DNA of 64,000 bases from Adiantum capillus-veneris (GCA_014529385.2 CM043956.1:64236620-64300619), one strand, 5' to 3'. Shown: positions 12,401 through 23,453, counted from the stretch's first letter. Program-made: numbers and translations. Notes: a model not told the origin generated them from the letters alone.

Positions 12401-13009
12401 ATGAATTATGAAGCAAATATGATCTCTGATGTAGATCCAGAAATTATTATTGATGAAGAAGTTTTTCCAAGTGATACTTCGTTACTAGACAAAGATAAGG
12501 ACATGGTTGCAGATTTTGAGTCTGAAGACGACTATGCTTTCTTTGATTCTTTGTTGGATGGTGATATGCCAATTGCAAGTCATGAAATGGCAATTTCTGA
12601 AGATAACTCTAAAGAATTTTGGGATTCGTTATTGAAAGATGATTACAGTCTCAAGCCAAAATCCTCTCCAGTGATTACTAAAGTTGAAGTTACCCCATCT
12701 AAAGAGTACCTTGAGAAGAATTCCTCTTCCCCAAATATTTCGCAGTTACTGGAAGATTTTGAACCAAAAATCTTACATCACATGAAGAAATTTGAAGATC
12801 AACCTCTTGTTGCAGTTAACCTGATTATGCCAAATTCCTCTAAAAAGTCTTTGAATAATGCAATGACATGGGATTTAGCAGTCAAAGCAAAAAGGTTTCG
12901 CAAGAAGCAAAGGTTCAAGACAAAGGTTTTCGATAACTCAAAAATTGAAAATTTTCGAAGATTCAATGCTTTTCTAGAGTTCCATCAACATCCAAAGTCA
13001 TTGCTTTGA
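12401..13009 (+). CDS. Acidic 202-aa ORF of unknown function in element A
   Basis: An unbroken ORF between protease and 3' LTR, where RT would be expected. The first half is rich in Asp/Glu and has two related motifs, FFDSLLDGD and FWDSLLKDD. The C-terminal third is basic, with KAKRFRKKQRFKTKVF. No signal peptide, membrane segment or RT motif is visible. I do not recognise the family. It may be an extra ORF of a non-autonomous element, a linker between protease and a deleted RT, or a captured host fragment. That it stays open while gag and protease around it are broken is notable. Confidence 0.5.
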   Translation: MNYEANMISDVDPEIIIDEEVFPSDTSLLDKDKDMVADFESEDDYAFFDSLLDGDMPIASHEMAISEDNSKEFWDSLLKDDYSLKPKSSPVITKVEVTPSKEYLEKNSSSPNISQLLEDFEPKILHHMKKFEDQPLVAVNLIMPNSSKKSLNNAMTWDLAVKAKRFRKKQRFKTKVFDNSKIENFRRFNAFLEFHQHPKSLL

Positions 13010-13025
13010 CACAGGCTCTTATTTT

Positions 13026-13038
13026 AAATGGGAGGGAA
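13026..13038 (+). other. Polypurine tract of element A
   Basis: AAATGGGAGGGAA sits just before the 3' LTR, the usual primer for plus-strand DNA synthesis in LTR elements. Confidence 0.7.
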
Positions 13039-13047
13039 TCTCACGAT

Positions 13048-13653
13048 TGTGACTATGTTGCAGTATTACATACACTCCTAGTTGCAAATACGCAAAGTAC
13101 CATGCCAAGGAGAACCCCTACGCTTGGATGGTCATGACCCTTCGCTCAAGAGACGTGCCTCTTCACCAAAAGCCATACTCCTTCGACGACTGGTCACACC
13201 CCTTCGCTCTACGGGTGCTACTCTTCGCCCAATGGTTGCAACTCTTCACTGAAAGGATGTGTCTTTATGTCTAAAGTTATGTCTCTTCACCAGGAGACGT
13301 GTCTTTTCATTTGTGTCTCTTCGTCTCCTATATAAGGAGCCCTTGTATCACACATTCAATCAATCAAACACAAAGTCTTCTAAGTCTTGTTTTTTAGTAC
13401 AGTTCAAGTTTCTTAAGTCTTAATCATGAGTTTAAGTAATTAATGAAGGTTCAACAACTTGAATCCTTACAAGGAGAGCCAGGGCAATTGTACTTGCTCA
13501 ATTGTTAATACAAAAAGAAATACCGAAAGGGGCACCAGTCTTTGGGGCCAATCTCTCTTGGCACGGAACTACGTCAGGGCGTGTCAACTCAATTAAACTG
13601 TAATTGAATTTTGTGAAGTGTTTGAAGTAAATCTCTCTCCCCTGTCTAACACA
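13048..13653 (+). repeat. 3' LTR of element A
   Basis: About 606 bp from TGTGACTATG to CTAACACA, with TG/CA ends and short TGTG/CACA inverted ends. The first half has imperfect repeats of ACGTGTCTCTTC-like words (13140-13325). A TATA box and a CAATCAATCAA stretch follow. The start could be 9 bases earlier, directly after the polypurine tract. Confidence 0.65.
13329..13337 (+). promoter_or_regulatory. TATA box in the LTR of element A
   Basis: TATATAAGG within CCTATATAAGGAGCC, a strong plant-type TATA box. Transcription would be expected to start some 30 bases downstream, near the CACACATTCAATC stretch. Confidence 0.65.
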
Positions 13654-13814
13654 TTTCAGACTTGGGAGTGTCTAAGTTTGTTACAGAAAACCACAAAGTC
13701 TAGTGCTAAGTATTTGACTAATATAAAGTATCCACTATAAAAACATCCTAAGTAGCTCACAAAAGCCAAGGGACTGTGAAACCCACCTTGGCTATGCCTC
13801 CAAAATCATCCGCA

Positions 13815-14162
13815 TCAAATTCTTGACTTTATACAAAAGGATGCAAATCTACTGCACATCCGTACAATGAGAGAGGCAAGAGGGACCCACTCGTCATCCA
13901 CCACAAAAGCCAAGGGAAGGTACCAAGATGCACATCTCTCTAACCAATTCGACCTCCTTGAGGCCTCACTAAACTACTCTGCAAACTGTCTAATATTCAT
14001 AAAGTAGTTGGCCTCAACCATCAGCTGCTCATGTATAGTATCATAAACAATCTCTCTCATCCCAAAGGTACCCTCGTGTAAAACTTGTACTCTAAATCTA
14101 ATCATGGGTGCTCGAGCAAGGGAAATTTGACGTCCTGTAGTGGGATTGGCAGCACATGCTAG
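13815..14162 (-). pseudogene. Unrecognised exon-like coding remnant
   Basis: On the minus strand a splice-acceptor-like TTCTTTCAG precedes an open frame beginning LACAANPTTGRQISLARAP, then IRFRVQVLHEGTFGMREIV and YDTIHEQLMVEANYFMNIRQ. A TAG follows in FAE*FSEAS, after which the frame is open again (NWLERCASWYLPLAFVV) to a TGA at 13815-13817. The composition looks like a real globular protein and not repeat noise. I do not recognise the family. It may be an exon of a decayed host gene or an unidentified transposon part. It lies on the same strand as the exon at 21378-22208, but no link is shown. Confidence 0.35.
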
Positions 14163-14569
14163 CTGAAAGAACAGACTTTAACAGACATTCAAAATTTCAA
14201 AACAACCGAACTAGAAGAAAGAGAATCCACACGAGACACGGAGTGGCGGAGTTCCACTCCTAGACTGCAAAGGCGCCCTTTACATATTTCTTTATATTGC
14301 TTCGACTAGGTACAACTCTGTGGCTCTCCTCTGCATCTCCCGCGGGTAGCATACCAGAGAGAGAGAGAGAGCCCACAACATGTATTTAAAGGCCCTTGGC
14401 CTGTACAAAAGCAATTACATGAAAGGCAGTAAGTCTAAAAGCTTCTGGTCCAAAAGGAAGCGCCCAAAGGGCTGTCCGTACGTTGTTGCCATATCATCAA
14501 CTGTCAACACAATTTGCGGATTTCCGTACAGCAAGCCACATCATCGGCTTTACACAATTTGTATGGTGG

Positions 14570-14698
<129 letters not shown>

Positions 14699-15009
14699 TT
14701 TATTTTAAGTTGGGCCCGTCGGCTAGAGTTTTGTAAGTTGGTGGGGGGTTCGAGTTTTCAATCTTAACCCATTATAAAATAGGGCCACTCGATAAGAACC
14801 TGCAGGTTAGTAAGAATCTCTTCTTCTTCTACTTTTGCTAGGGTTTAGGCCCCTTGGCCGGAATTTGCAAGCTGGCCAAGGTTAGGATCTGGGAGTCCTA
14901 ACCCTCTAGGTCTTCAGTGGTTTGACACGTCAAAAATTTGTGACACGTCCTCTTGACAACTGCAAGAAAAACATGTCAACACAAAGTGGCCCACTCCTCA
15001 AAAGTATGT

Positions 15010-15195
15010 GCTCACTGGCCAGCAGCTCAAGATTTCACCCTCACTAGATGGCTATGCACACACCACAAATTGACCCAAGAAATCCCCTTTATTGGTCATT
15101 TCCCTTGAGCAGCGTAGATATTTACTCACGAGATTGGGCCTTTGTGTGCTCACTGGCCAGCAGCTGGAGACTGTCACCTTCACTAGATGGCTTTC
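15010..15195 (+). repeat. Tandem duplication (period about 137 bp) split by copia D
   Basis: TGCTCACTGGCCAGCAGCT starts at 15010 and again at 15147. The first copy runs to about 15146. The second runs to 15195, where copia element D is inserted, and continues at 20754 with CACACACCATAAATTGA. A more diverged third relative lies further right (about 20975-21110). Confidence 0.75.
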
Positions 15196-15387
15196 TGAAG
15201 GAGTACGAGCGGAAGTGCGACGCGAGAGAGAGTGCGAGAAGAAGAGCACGACGATATGGTGAACTCGCTCTACTATAATGTGTAGAGCATAGTGAGTTCT
15301 TATTAGGTTTTTACAAAAGAATATGTGTACATACCTGGCGGCCCGCCCACTTACCTGGGCGACCACATTGGGCTTTATACCCCAACA
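15196..15387 (-). repeat. 3' LTR of copia D
   Basis: 192 bp, TG...CA in plus reading. It is nearly identical to 20557-20748 (about three substitutions). Short LTRs of this size are common in copia elements. Confidence 0.93.
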
Positions 15388-15398
15388 ACCTCCCACTT
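15388..15398 (-). other. Polypurine tract of copia D
   Basis: On the minus strand AAGTGGGAGGT directly precedes the 3' LTR, the expected plus-strand primer. Confidence 0.85.
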
Positions 15399-15476
15399 AA
15401 AGTCCAATGTGGTACTTTAAGTGTGAGAGAAGCTACTATACAAGCTAATATACAAGAGATGTAGAGAAGTGATGTA

Positions 15477-15895
15477 CTACCCTACACCTAACTGCTTGCG
15501 AAAATGCGCAAAGCTCTCTGAGGGAAGTCCTTTTGTAAGTAGATCGGCAGGATTTTCTGTGGTGTGAACTTTGACAAGCTGAAGTTGCTTATCCTCGAGC
15601 ATTTCCCTGATAAAATGATACTTCACATCCACATGCTTTGTCTTTGAGTGATAAACTGGATTGCGAGCCAATTGTATAGCACTTTGACTATCACAATATA
15701 ACACAGGCATCTCTTCTTTGATTCCCAAATCTGTTACTAGTCAATTAAGCCAAATTGATTCTTTGCATGCCTCTGATGCTGCAACATATTCAGCCTCTGT
15801 AGTAGACTGAGTAACGCAATCTTGTAATCTAGAACGCCATGATACTGCTCCACCAGCCAATGTAAAGACATACCCTGACGTAGACCTTCGGTTGT
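15477..15895 (-). pseudogene. RNase H end of copia D pol
   Basis: Copia RNase H with DSDYAGDLDNRRSTSGYVF, then QSTTEAEYVAASEACKE, a TGA stop near 15738 where an Arg would be expected, then VLYCDSQSAIQLARNP and KTKHVDVKYHFIRE, ending near 15477 with LLTKGLPSESFAHFRKQL. The catalytic acidic residues D, E, D are visible. A frameshift near 15900 separates it from RT. It would remove genomic RNA from RNA-DNA hybrids during reverse transcription. Confidence 0.88.
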
Positions 15896-17953
15896 CTAAG
15901 TCACCTGCATAATCTGAGTCTGTAAAACCTTTACACTTAGCTCCTGACTCCCATAGCATATACGCATACTCTTTGTAGCTTTCAGGTATCTCAATATTCC
16001 TTTCACTGCCTCCCAATGTTTCTTGCCTGGGTTTGACATGTATCGACTTACTACTCCCACTGCAAATACAATGTCTGGGCGAGTAGCAATCATTGCATAC
16101 ATCAAACTACCCACTGTAGACGCATATGGAATCTTATCCATTTCAGCCTGTTCTTCCTCAGACACAGGACAATCTTGTTTGTTAAGTTTCACATATGGTG
16201 GCAATGGAACACTCAGTGCCTTTCCCTTCTCCATATTGAAACGTTGCAAAACCTTGTCAATATACTCTGTTTGAGATAACCAAATCAACTTCTTTGATCT
16301 GTCTCTCTCAATGCGCATACCAAGTATATGACTTGCCTCACCCATGTCTTTCATGTCAAACGATTTTGCCATCTTTGACTTCAAAGCTGAAATTTCTTCC
16401 AAGTGCTTGCCAGCAATCAACATGTCATCCACATACAAAATAAGGATCAGCCAACTGCCATCCTTAGCCTTCTTTGTATATAGACAGTGATCGAACTCAC
16501 TACATTTGTAGCCTTGAGAAAGCATAAACTTGTGGAATTTATGGTACCATGCCCTCGGTGATTGTTTTAAGCCATAAAGACTCTTTAACAACTGGCATAC
16601 CCAATCTTCCTTGCCTTTCTCAACAAACCCTTCTGGTTGCTGCATGTAAATTTCCACATCTAAATCACCATGCAAGAACGCTGTCTTGACATCCATTTGG
16701 TGCAACACCAAATCTAATATGGCAACCAATGCAAGAAAGCATCTCAATGTAGTCATCTTGACCACCGGAGAGAAGACTTCATAAAAGTCAATGCCTTGTT
16801 CTTGCTTAAAGCCCTTGGCAACAAGCCTTGCTTTGTACTTTGGCTGACTATCATGAGTGGTGATCTTATACCTGTAAACCCATTTACAAGGTAGAGCCTT
16901 TTTGCCCTGTGGTAATTTAACTAGCTTCCATGTTTTGTTTTTATGCAGAGCTGTCATCTCTGACTGCATGGCCAATTGCCAATTCCCGGAGTCCTTCATT
17001 TGCACTGCTTCCTTGTAACATGAAGGCTCATTGCAATCAGTCAACATGACATAGTTCATAGATGGAACAAACCTATCAAGAGGTCGCGTGACACGTCCAG
17101 ATCTGCGCACAATAGGTGACTCAGGCTCAGCCACAACCTGTGGTTCCACTCTATCCTGTCCTTGCTCCTCTTGAGCCCTGACATTTTGTCTTGCACGTGC
17201 AGGTCCATCTTCTTGGAAGACAACTCTTCTAATCTCCTCAACCCTCTCTGGTTTAGAATGATATTTGGATTCATTAAAGTGAACATCATTGCTGCGGACA
17301 ACCTTTCTGGATTCGGGATCCCAAAGTCTGTACCCCATCTCACCAGAATTACCATAGCCTAGAAAGATGCACTTTCTACTCTTTGGCTCAAGTTTGTTCC
17401 TAAATTCCTTTGGAACGTGAGTATATGCCTCACAGCCAAAGACTCTGAGATGCTTGTATGAGGGCATTTTGCCTGACCATACCATCTCTGGCACTGAATC
17501 CTTCTGCAAAACCTTGCTAGGAGATCTATTTACAAGATGAACAGCTGTTGATACAGCTTCAGCCCAAAACCCATTTGGCAGCTGTGCATTAGACAACATA
17601 CTTCTGACCTTCTCTTGTATGGTCCTATTCATCCTCTCAGCAACACCATTTTGAGGAGGATTGTAAGGAGCAGTAAGTTCATGTTTTATACCTTTTGACT
17701 CACAAAAGTCCTGAAAGGCCTTTGAAACATACTCTCCACCATTGTAAGTGCGTAAGCATTTAAGCTTCTTGCCACTCTGATTCTCCACAAGTGTCACAAA
17801 CGTTTTGAAAACACTAAACGCTTCATCCTTGTGCTTGAGAAAGTAAACCCATACTTTCCTCGAGTAATCATCTATAAATGTCATAAAGTAAGAAACTCCC
17901 CCTAGAGATAGGTTAGGCATAGGTCCACACAAATCACTATGAACAAGTGCCAA
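15896..17953 (-). pseudogene. Integrase core and reverse transcriptase of copia D
   Basis: 685 open codons. The integrase core starts with HSDLCGP (Asp7). The second catalytic Asp, normally in LRTDNGGEY, is Tyr70 here (LRTYNGGEY). The Glu is kept in PPQNGVAERMNRT (Glu106). A linker with VTRPLDRFVPS follows. The RT starts near residue 340 (TWKLVKLP), has MDVKTAFLHGDL and the YVDD box at 507-510, and ends with the ATRPDIVFAVGVVSRYM region. RT looks complete; integrase should be dead. The large uninterrupted frame fits a young insertion. Confidence 0.92.
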
Positions 17954-17998
17954 CTGTGTATCTCTTCTACTGCTTCTATGCTTATGTGGCTGCTGTGT

Positions 17999-18250
17999 TT
18001 ACTTACCATACAGACAATGTTCACAGAATTCAAAATCATTAAATGAAAAGCCAGGCAAATAACCAGAACGAGACAAGATTTCCATTCCCTTCTTGGACAT
18101 ATGTCCTAACCGGCTATGCCACAAAGAAACGTTTGACTGCTCGGTTACATTGATTACATTTTTAGAGACATTTGATACATAAATCATGTAAAGTCCTCCA
18201 GACTTTACTCCATGTACTTCTGTCATAGAACCCCCTTGGATATCTTCCAC
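17999..18250 (-). pseudogene. GAG-pre-integrase domain of copia D
   Basis: Contains LWHSRLGHMSKKGMEIL and CEHCLYGK, the HHCC zinc-binding region at the integrase N-terminus. It overlaps the preceding gag frame by 28 bases in another phase and ends in a stop before the core, so gag-pol is broken into at least three frames. Confidence 0.88.
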
Positions 18251-19458
18251 ATGTTTTGTCCAAAAGTGGTGACGTAGCCAACATCATCAAGTAAACCTGT
18301 GTTGATCAAGCTCTTTGTAATTGCGGGACCATGTCTCACATTCTTCAGCGTGAAAGAAGAGCCATTCTGAAACTTCAATTGAACATCTCCAACACCTAAG
18401 ATCTCACATGTCTGCCCATTGCCTAGCCGAACATGATCTTTAGTGGGCACATAAGAGGTAAACCAATCCTTGTTTGGAGACACATGAAGTGATGCCCTTG
18501 AGTCTATAATCCAGTCACTCAATGCATTTCCATCAGATGCTGTAAGAAGAGTTGAGTCCATTGTATTCTTCAAGAAGTAGATGTCTCTTGACACTAGACT
18601 GTCATCCACTGCAACAATGTTTGTCACATTTATTTCTTGAATCTTCACTGAGGACTTGTTCTTCTCACCATGGTCTTCAGCTTTCTCTTTGCCTTTTTCT
18701 GCTTTCCATTCTCTGCGGTCTCTTTTCATGTGACCCTTCTTGCCACAATGGTAGCATTCTATGTCACTCTTGCCTTTAGCACTGCAGGACTTACTACGAA
18801 ACTGATTCCTCTTTCCACCTTTGTACTTTTCTTTGGTCCTTCCCCTGACAACTAAGGCTGTTCCTTTGCCTTTGTCCATTGTCTTTCTATTGGTTTCTTC
18901 AGTAAGCAGACTTCCTTCTACACCTGCTATGTTCAAACCATCTAGAGGTGCAGAATTACTCAAAGCTGTGCGAAAAGTGTCCCAACTTTCCGGCAATGTG
19001 ATCAACAGGAACATAGCTCTAACAGGTTCATCAAACTTGACACCTTGAGCTGACAACTGACTATAGATTGTGTTGAATTCATTCAGATGATTGGACATAG
19101 GTGTCCCTTCTTTCATCTTCAAGTCAACAAGCTTCTTAAGCCAGTATACCTGTGAAGCTGCACTCTGCTTCTCATAAAGATCACTCAGCTTTAACCATGC
19201 TTGATAAGCCGACATCTCGTCTGCTACATTGAAGTAAACGCTTTCTGCCAAAGTCAGCATAATGGTAGAAAGTGCCAATTCATCCATTTCGCTCCATTCA
19301 TCTTCGTCCATATCTTCTGGTTTTATCCCCTTGAGCTTTATAGGTTTTATCTGCTTCTTTTGTACCAACACGTGCCAAATCTGCTTCTTCCACAATGGGA
19401 AATTGGTTCCATCCAGCTTCTTGATATTGTAAAGAGCAGTGTCCTGTGATCTAGCCAT
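18251..19458 (-). pseudogene. gag and protease of copia D
   Basis: The frame opens at 19458 with a typical copia gag start (YNIKKLDGTNFPLWKKQIW) and runs through the UBN2-like gag core (LKSDLYEK-type region near residue 93). A zinc knuckle at residues 235-248 reads CYHCGKKGHMKRDR, where the fourth ligand Cys is Arg. The protease site at 319-323 is DSRAS instead of DSGAS. Both changes should abolish function. I chose the ATG at 19458 because copia gag normally starts a few residues before this motif. Confidence 0.9.
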
Positions 19459-20542
19459 AGCTACGCTTCACAGTAGTTTACTTTTCTGGGAAAAAATTCG
19501 GTAGAGTTTCCCCTGTAAACTGACCTCTGAACCAATATCAACTTGTCAAATGAACCAAGAAAGCTTCAGATTCTGCAAAAAATTTGGCAGAGTCTCCTTT
19601 GTAAAATGGCTTTGGTGTACTAAAAACAGACCAAAAAACAACTCAAAAAACACCGTCTCTCTGACACTGTAAGCTACAGGTAAACCTGTCCTGCACCTGT
19701 ACTGTCTCTCATTGTCCTGTCATTGTCCTGTAAGCATAGACTGCGACAATGCCTCAACGGCAGTAAAGCAAAGATGCAATCCCAACTGTCTAACTCACAG
19801 TCAATACATCCTAGCTGCCTATCTAAGGGTGCTCGAGGGATCACTCCAAGACCTGTATCACCGAAAGGATCTCAACATTCGAGAATCCCCCAGCTCAATA
19901 AAACCTCACTCGACCCTCAACAAAGGCTGCAGTAAATCTGACAGTACATAGACTTCCCACAAAGTCATACATCCACAAATTTCCCACTATATGTTGTAAC
20001 CGCTGCGGCGGTTGTTTGCTACGCGACTCACAGCCAGCAAACCCTCAACAGACATACATCATCTCTGACAATACATCCCATGTGGAAGTACCTGCAATGT
20101 CAAGATGAAATCTGGAATATCAAGCAGCAAACACAAGCTACCTGATGAACTAGTGGATGTCGCCTATAGTCTGTGTGTAGATGCGCCCGTGTCGTATGTG
20201 ACACGCCTCCAAGAACTGTGAGCCGTCCTTCGATGTGTAGACAGCCACAAATCAACACTCTGGGAGTGTCGATATCCTCAGCACCTGCAGTCGTAGGCCG
20301 AAAACCCCAAATTTGCAGAGTCGGATATGCACCCGTCGAGACCACGTAGCCGAAAATGGCCTGCGCAGACCTTTGTCGAAGCCGAACGGTGGCCGAGATG
20401 ACCTCAGAATGAAATTCTGACAGCACCAAGGCCTTCGGGCGCTCCCACGAGATTTGTGGCCGTGTCTTCACCTGTCGAATTTCACTCCAATCTGAGCTGG
20501 TGACTCTAGCCTCTTGCAGTGCTGCCTCGAGCCTCGATCTGA

Positions 20543-20554
20543 GCTCTGATACCA
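20543..20554 (-). other. Primer binding site of copia D (initiator tRNA-Met)
   Basis: On the minus strand TGGTATCAGAGC follows the 5' LTR after two bases, complementary to the 3' end of plant initiator tRNA-Met. Confidence 0.95.
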
Positions 20555-20556
20555 GT

Positions 20557-20748
20557 TGAAGGAGTACGAGCGGAAGTGCGACGCGAGAGAGAATGCGAGA
20601 AGAAGAGCACGACGATATGGTAAACTCGCTCTACTGTAATGTGTAGAGCATAGTGAGTTCTTATTAGGTTTTTACAAAAGAATATGTGTACATACCTGGC
20701 GGCCCGCCCACTTACCTGGGCGACCACATTGGGCTTTATACCCCAACA
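20557..20748 (-). repeat. 5' LTR of copia D
   Basis: 192 bp, right-hand LTR, followed by the target duplication CTTTC. It holds the promoter for the minus-strand element; no convincing TATA box was picked out. Confidence 0.93.
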
Positions 20749-20753
20749 CTTTC

Positions 20754-21110
20754 CACACACCATAAATTGATCCGAGAATTCTCCTTTATTGAGTCATTTC
20801 CCTTAAACAGCGTAGATAATTACTCACTAGATCCTTCCTATTAACATGGTCCACTAGTAGACAACCATCTGAATAAGCTGGTTCCAGCATGAAACTTATT
20901 ACTCAAGCTCATGAACCAAAGAGAGCCAAAAGTTGATAACAAACCCACCCACCAAGGTTTCCACGGTACTAAGGCAATTCGCTTGAGCAGCTTAGATTTT
21001 TCCTTGGTGAATCCTTTCTCTTAAAAGTGTCCTCTATAGATGATTACCTAAAAAGCTGGTTCAACATACTCAAGTTCCATAAACCAAAGAGAGCCACAAG
21101 TAGATAACAA
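20754..21110 (+). repeat. Degenerate tandem repeats flanking copia D
   Basis: The segment around GAGCAGCTTAGATTTTTCCT (near 20984) echoes CAGCGTAGATAATTACTC (near 20809). The block AAGCTGGTTC...AACCAAAGAGAGCCA occurs at about 20875-20926 and 21053-21093. The repeat spacing is roughly 170-180 bp with clear divergence. No gene seen here. Confidence 0.55.
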
Positions 21111-21377
21111 AGTCTACCATGATGTGCTACGCAATTAAACATTAAAACCTTAAGAACCTTCACAAGACGGGCTTTGACGAACTTTCCCCTTGAGAGATAT
21201 ATGCTCCGTAAAAGTCTGCATTTATTTCAACTAGCCTTGCCCATTCAAGTCATTGATAACAAAGCCTACCTGACTGCCATCTTTTTCTCGCAAAGAGGGC
21301 TATGTGCATTAAACACTATTATTTGGAAATGGTGAAGATGTGCAAAAGTAAAACCATTCCAACTAAGCTATGCATAC

Positions 21378-22208
21378 CTCGTAATAAAGATGCTTCATCC
21401 TTTCACTGATGAGTTTGCTCTCATCCTTAAGGGCCTCGCTGACAGCAGGATGGAGCCATTTTTGTGAATTACCAAGCCAAGATTTCACATACGGGTGACC
21501 TGCAAGCACATTACACCACCAAGTGGGACCAGCCTTAGGCTCCCAATAAGGGGCCGCCAAGTCAGCGACACTAACATCATACTCATCACTCATGTACAAG
21601 TGCTCTGAAGATCCCCATTGGGCATCAATTTGCACAGACTGGATGAGCTCGCCAAGTCGAGTCCACCCAATGGGTTTCCAATGGCTTCCCTCAAGTTTAG
21701 GCCCAACAAAAGGAGGCGGGTTGAGGTTGTGCTCTGCATGCACATCCTTTTTGTCTAGCTCTTCAATAAAGAAGCTTGAATGAGGACTCTGCTGATGAAC
21801 AACTATCCCATCGTCAGGTTGCTTGCCCTTGGGCTGGAGCATTGCTGACTCTGGGAGAAGAACATCTTCAGTAGACTTCAGAGTGAGCTCCGCATCGAGG
21901 GATCCTTCAAAACATCCACCTCTGTGATCAAGCTTTCCCCCCGGGATAAACTCGTAAGCACACAAGAGGCCATCGACCCAGAGCTCGCTGCCCTCCGTGG
22001 CTCCATGTGTCGAGTGATTGGGCTTCTGGGCTTTCATGGAGGTGCTTTCCGACCGTGGAAATTCGTCACTATGCTTGCTTTCAGCAGGGGGTGGAGAGTG
22101 TTGCTCGCGTTGCGAGGCTCCATCTCCTGCTGCGATCGAAGTTTCCAGGTGCGCTGGACAGCTGTTCGAGTCCTGGCCTCCGACCGTTAAGCGCCCCGGG
22201 CTTTCCAT
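21378..22208 (-). CDS. Probable first coding exon of a host gene, CorA-like Mg transporter family
   Basis: A 277-codon open stretch from ATG at 22208 that ends in GAG|GTATGC, a good plant 5' splice site at 21378/21377. The N-terminal half is Ser/Glu/Pro-rich and probably disordered. The C-terminal half reads ELWVDGLLCAYEFIPGG, PIGWTRLGELIQSVQIDA, SVADLAAPYWEPKAGPTWWC and LKDESKLISERMKHLYYE. From memory this matches the N-terminal region of plant CorA-like family proteins (of about 500 residues, with CorA membrane helices near the C-terminus); I cannot verify this here. No transmembrane segment lies in this exon. No later exon was found to its left, so the gene either has a very long intron or is truncated. 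Codon use and lack of stops set it apart from the transposons. Confidence 0.6.
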
Positions 22209-23289
22209 TTGAGGACAAATTACCGAATGAGAACAATTCCAATGTTCTCTCCATTCGAGGAGAATGGCAAATTAAGTTCATTCTAAGCAAGGTTAACTTA
22301 AAACACTTTGTATAAGATGCTTAAATAGTGCCCTCAAAGTTGAATGGTCCAAAGGTTGAGGGTTCAAACATGAACTAGGCCCATCCCAAGTGATGCAAGC
22401 TTGTTGATTAGAGCAAAACTTGTTATTAAGTCAAATGGTTCATTTTTGGAGAGGCGACAACATTGGTCATTTTAATTGTTTCCTTTCATTGATTCGATCT
22501 ACTTTTTTATGAACATTTTATAATTTATTCTTTCCTTACAATGGTTGGACCTACTTTTTCATGCAAACAATTGAAATGTTCTTTTGTTTTTTACTGCAGC
22601 AAAGCAAACGGAATAGAGGAAGCTAAAAGGGCCCTCGCCGAAGGTCTTGAAGATCGTGGAAACTCAAATGCAAGACATCATCTTGGAAGACATTCAAGAG
22701 GAGAAGCTTGATCTCCTTAGCCATTTGTGGGGGCTTTGTTTCGTCTAAAAGTACTAGTTTGGTCCAAAAGAAGAAGAAAAAGAGGAAGTGGCTTTTTCTT
22801 CTCTATATTAAGTTTATGTATGTATTGGTTGTTGGCTCCCTTCAGAAGTCAGGTATGTGTAGTACTTAAGTACCCATGGCAAAGCAACTTTGCATGGGTT
22901 TTGTTGTATCTTTCTTGTTTTTCTTACTACAACTTTATCCCACATAATGTGAAAATTGCAAAAAAAAACAAGGTGAAAATTCAATATGGCCTACATAAGT
23001 TAGATAACAATATATTTCAAAAGCATAAAAAATAATGATTGAAAAACCACTTGGAAGCATTGTAAGACAAGGTGAGGAGGCACGAAGGCCCACTAAGTTA
23101 AAAGGAGATGAGGGAGAGTAAGTTTAAATACGTGCCTACAATCACATGGAAATTTGATTGTGTTTTAATATAAAATTGTATTATCTATTATGTGTGTTAT
23201 GTATGCACCGCATTAGAAAAAAGTAAATCAAAGATTCTTCATCAAATTTTGTGCCTACTCCGTTCTAAAATTAAAAGGAATCCAAAACC

Positions 23290-23290
<1 letters not shown>
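22209..23290. other. Non-coding, no recognised gene
   Basis: Sequence upstream of the host exon, presumably 5' UTR and promoter region of that gene plus AT-rich DNA. No TATA box was assigned. Short ORFs here have no recognisable motifs. Confidence 0.5.
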
Positions 23291-23341
<51 letters not shown>

Positions 23342-23395
23342 CGACGTCTGCAACCCACAAGGCTTTCTGCCTCTGTCTCTCTTCGTTTGGACAAT

Positions 23396-23453
<58 letters not shown>
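23291..23453 (+). repeat. Duplicated (CT)n microsatellite block
   Basis: Two (CT)n runs (23291-23338 and about 23399-23453), each followed by a TGCAACC(C)GCAAGGCTTTCTGCC-like segment, so the run plus its flank is a tandem duplication of about 115 bp. Confidence 0.9.

Larger units (their letters stand above)
15196..20748 (-). mobile_element. Complete Ty1/copia element D (5553 bp)
   Basis: Both LTRs are 192 bp, begin TGAAGGAGTACG and end CCCCAACA, and differ at only about three sites by eye. CTTTC flanks the element at 15191-15195 and 20749-20753, a perfect 5-bp target duplication. An initiator tRNA-Met primer site adjoins the right LTR and a polypurine tract the left LTR, fixing the orientation as minus. 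Domain order gag, protease, integrase, RT, RNase H is the copia order. Coding resembles the Tnt1/Tork group. The sequence 19459-20542 is leader and has no recognised gene. Structure is complete but several catalytic residues are lost. Confidence 0.95.
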
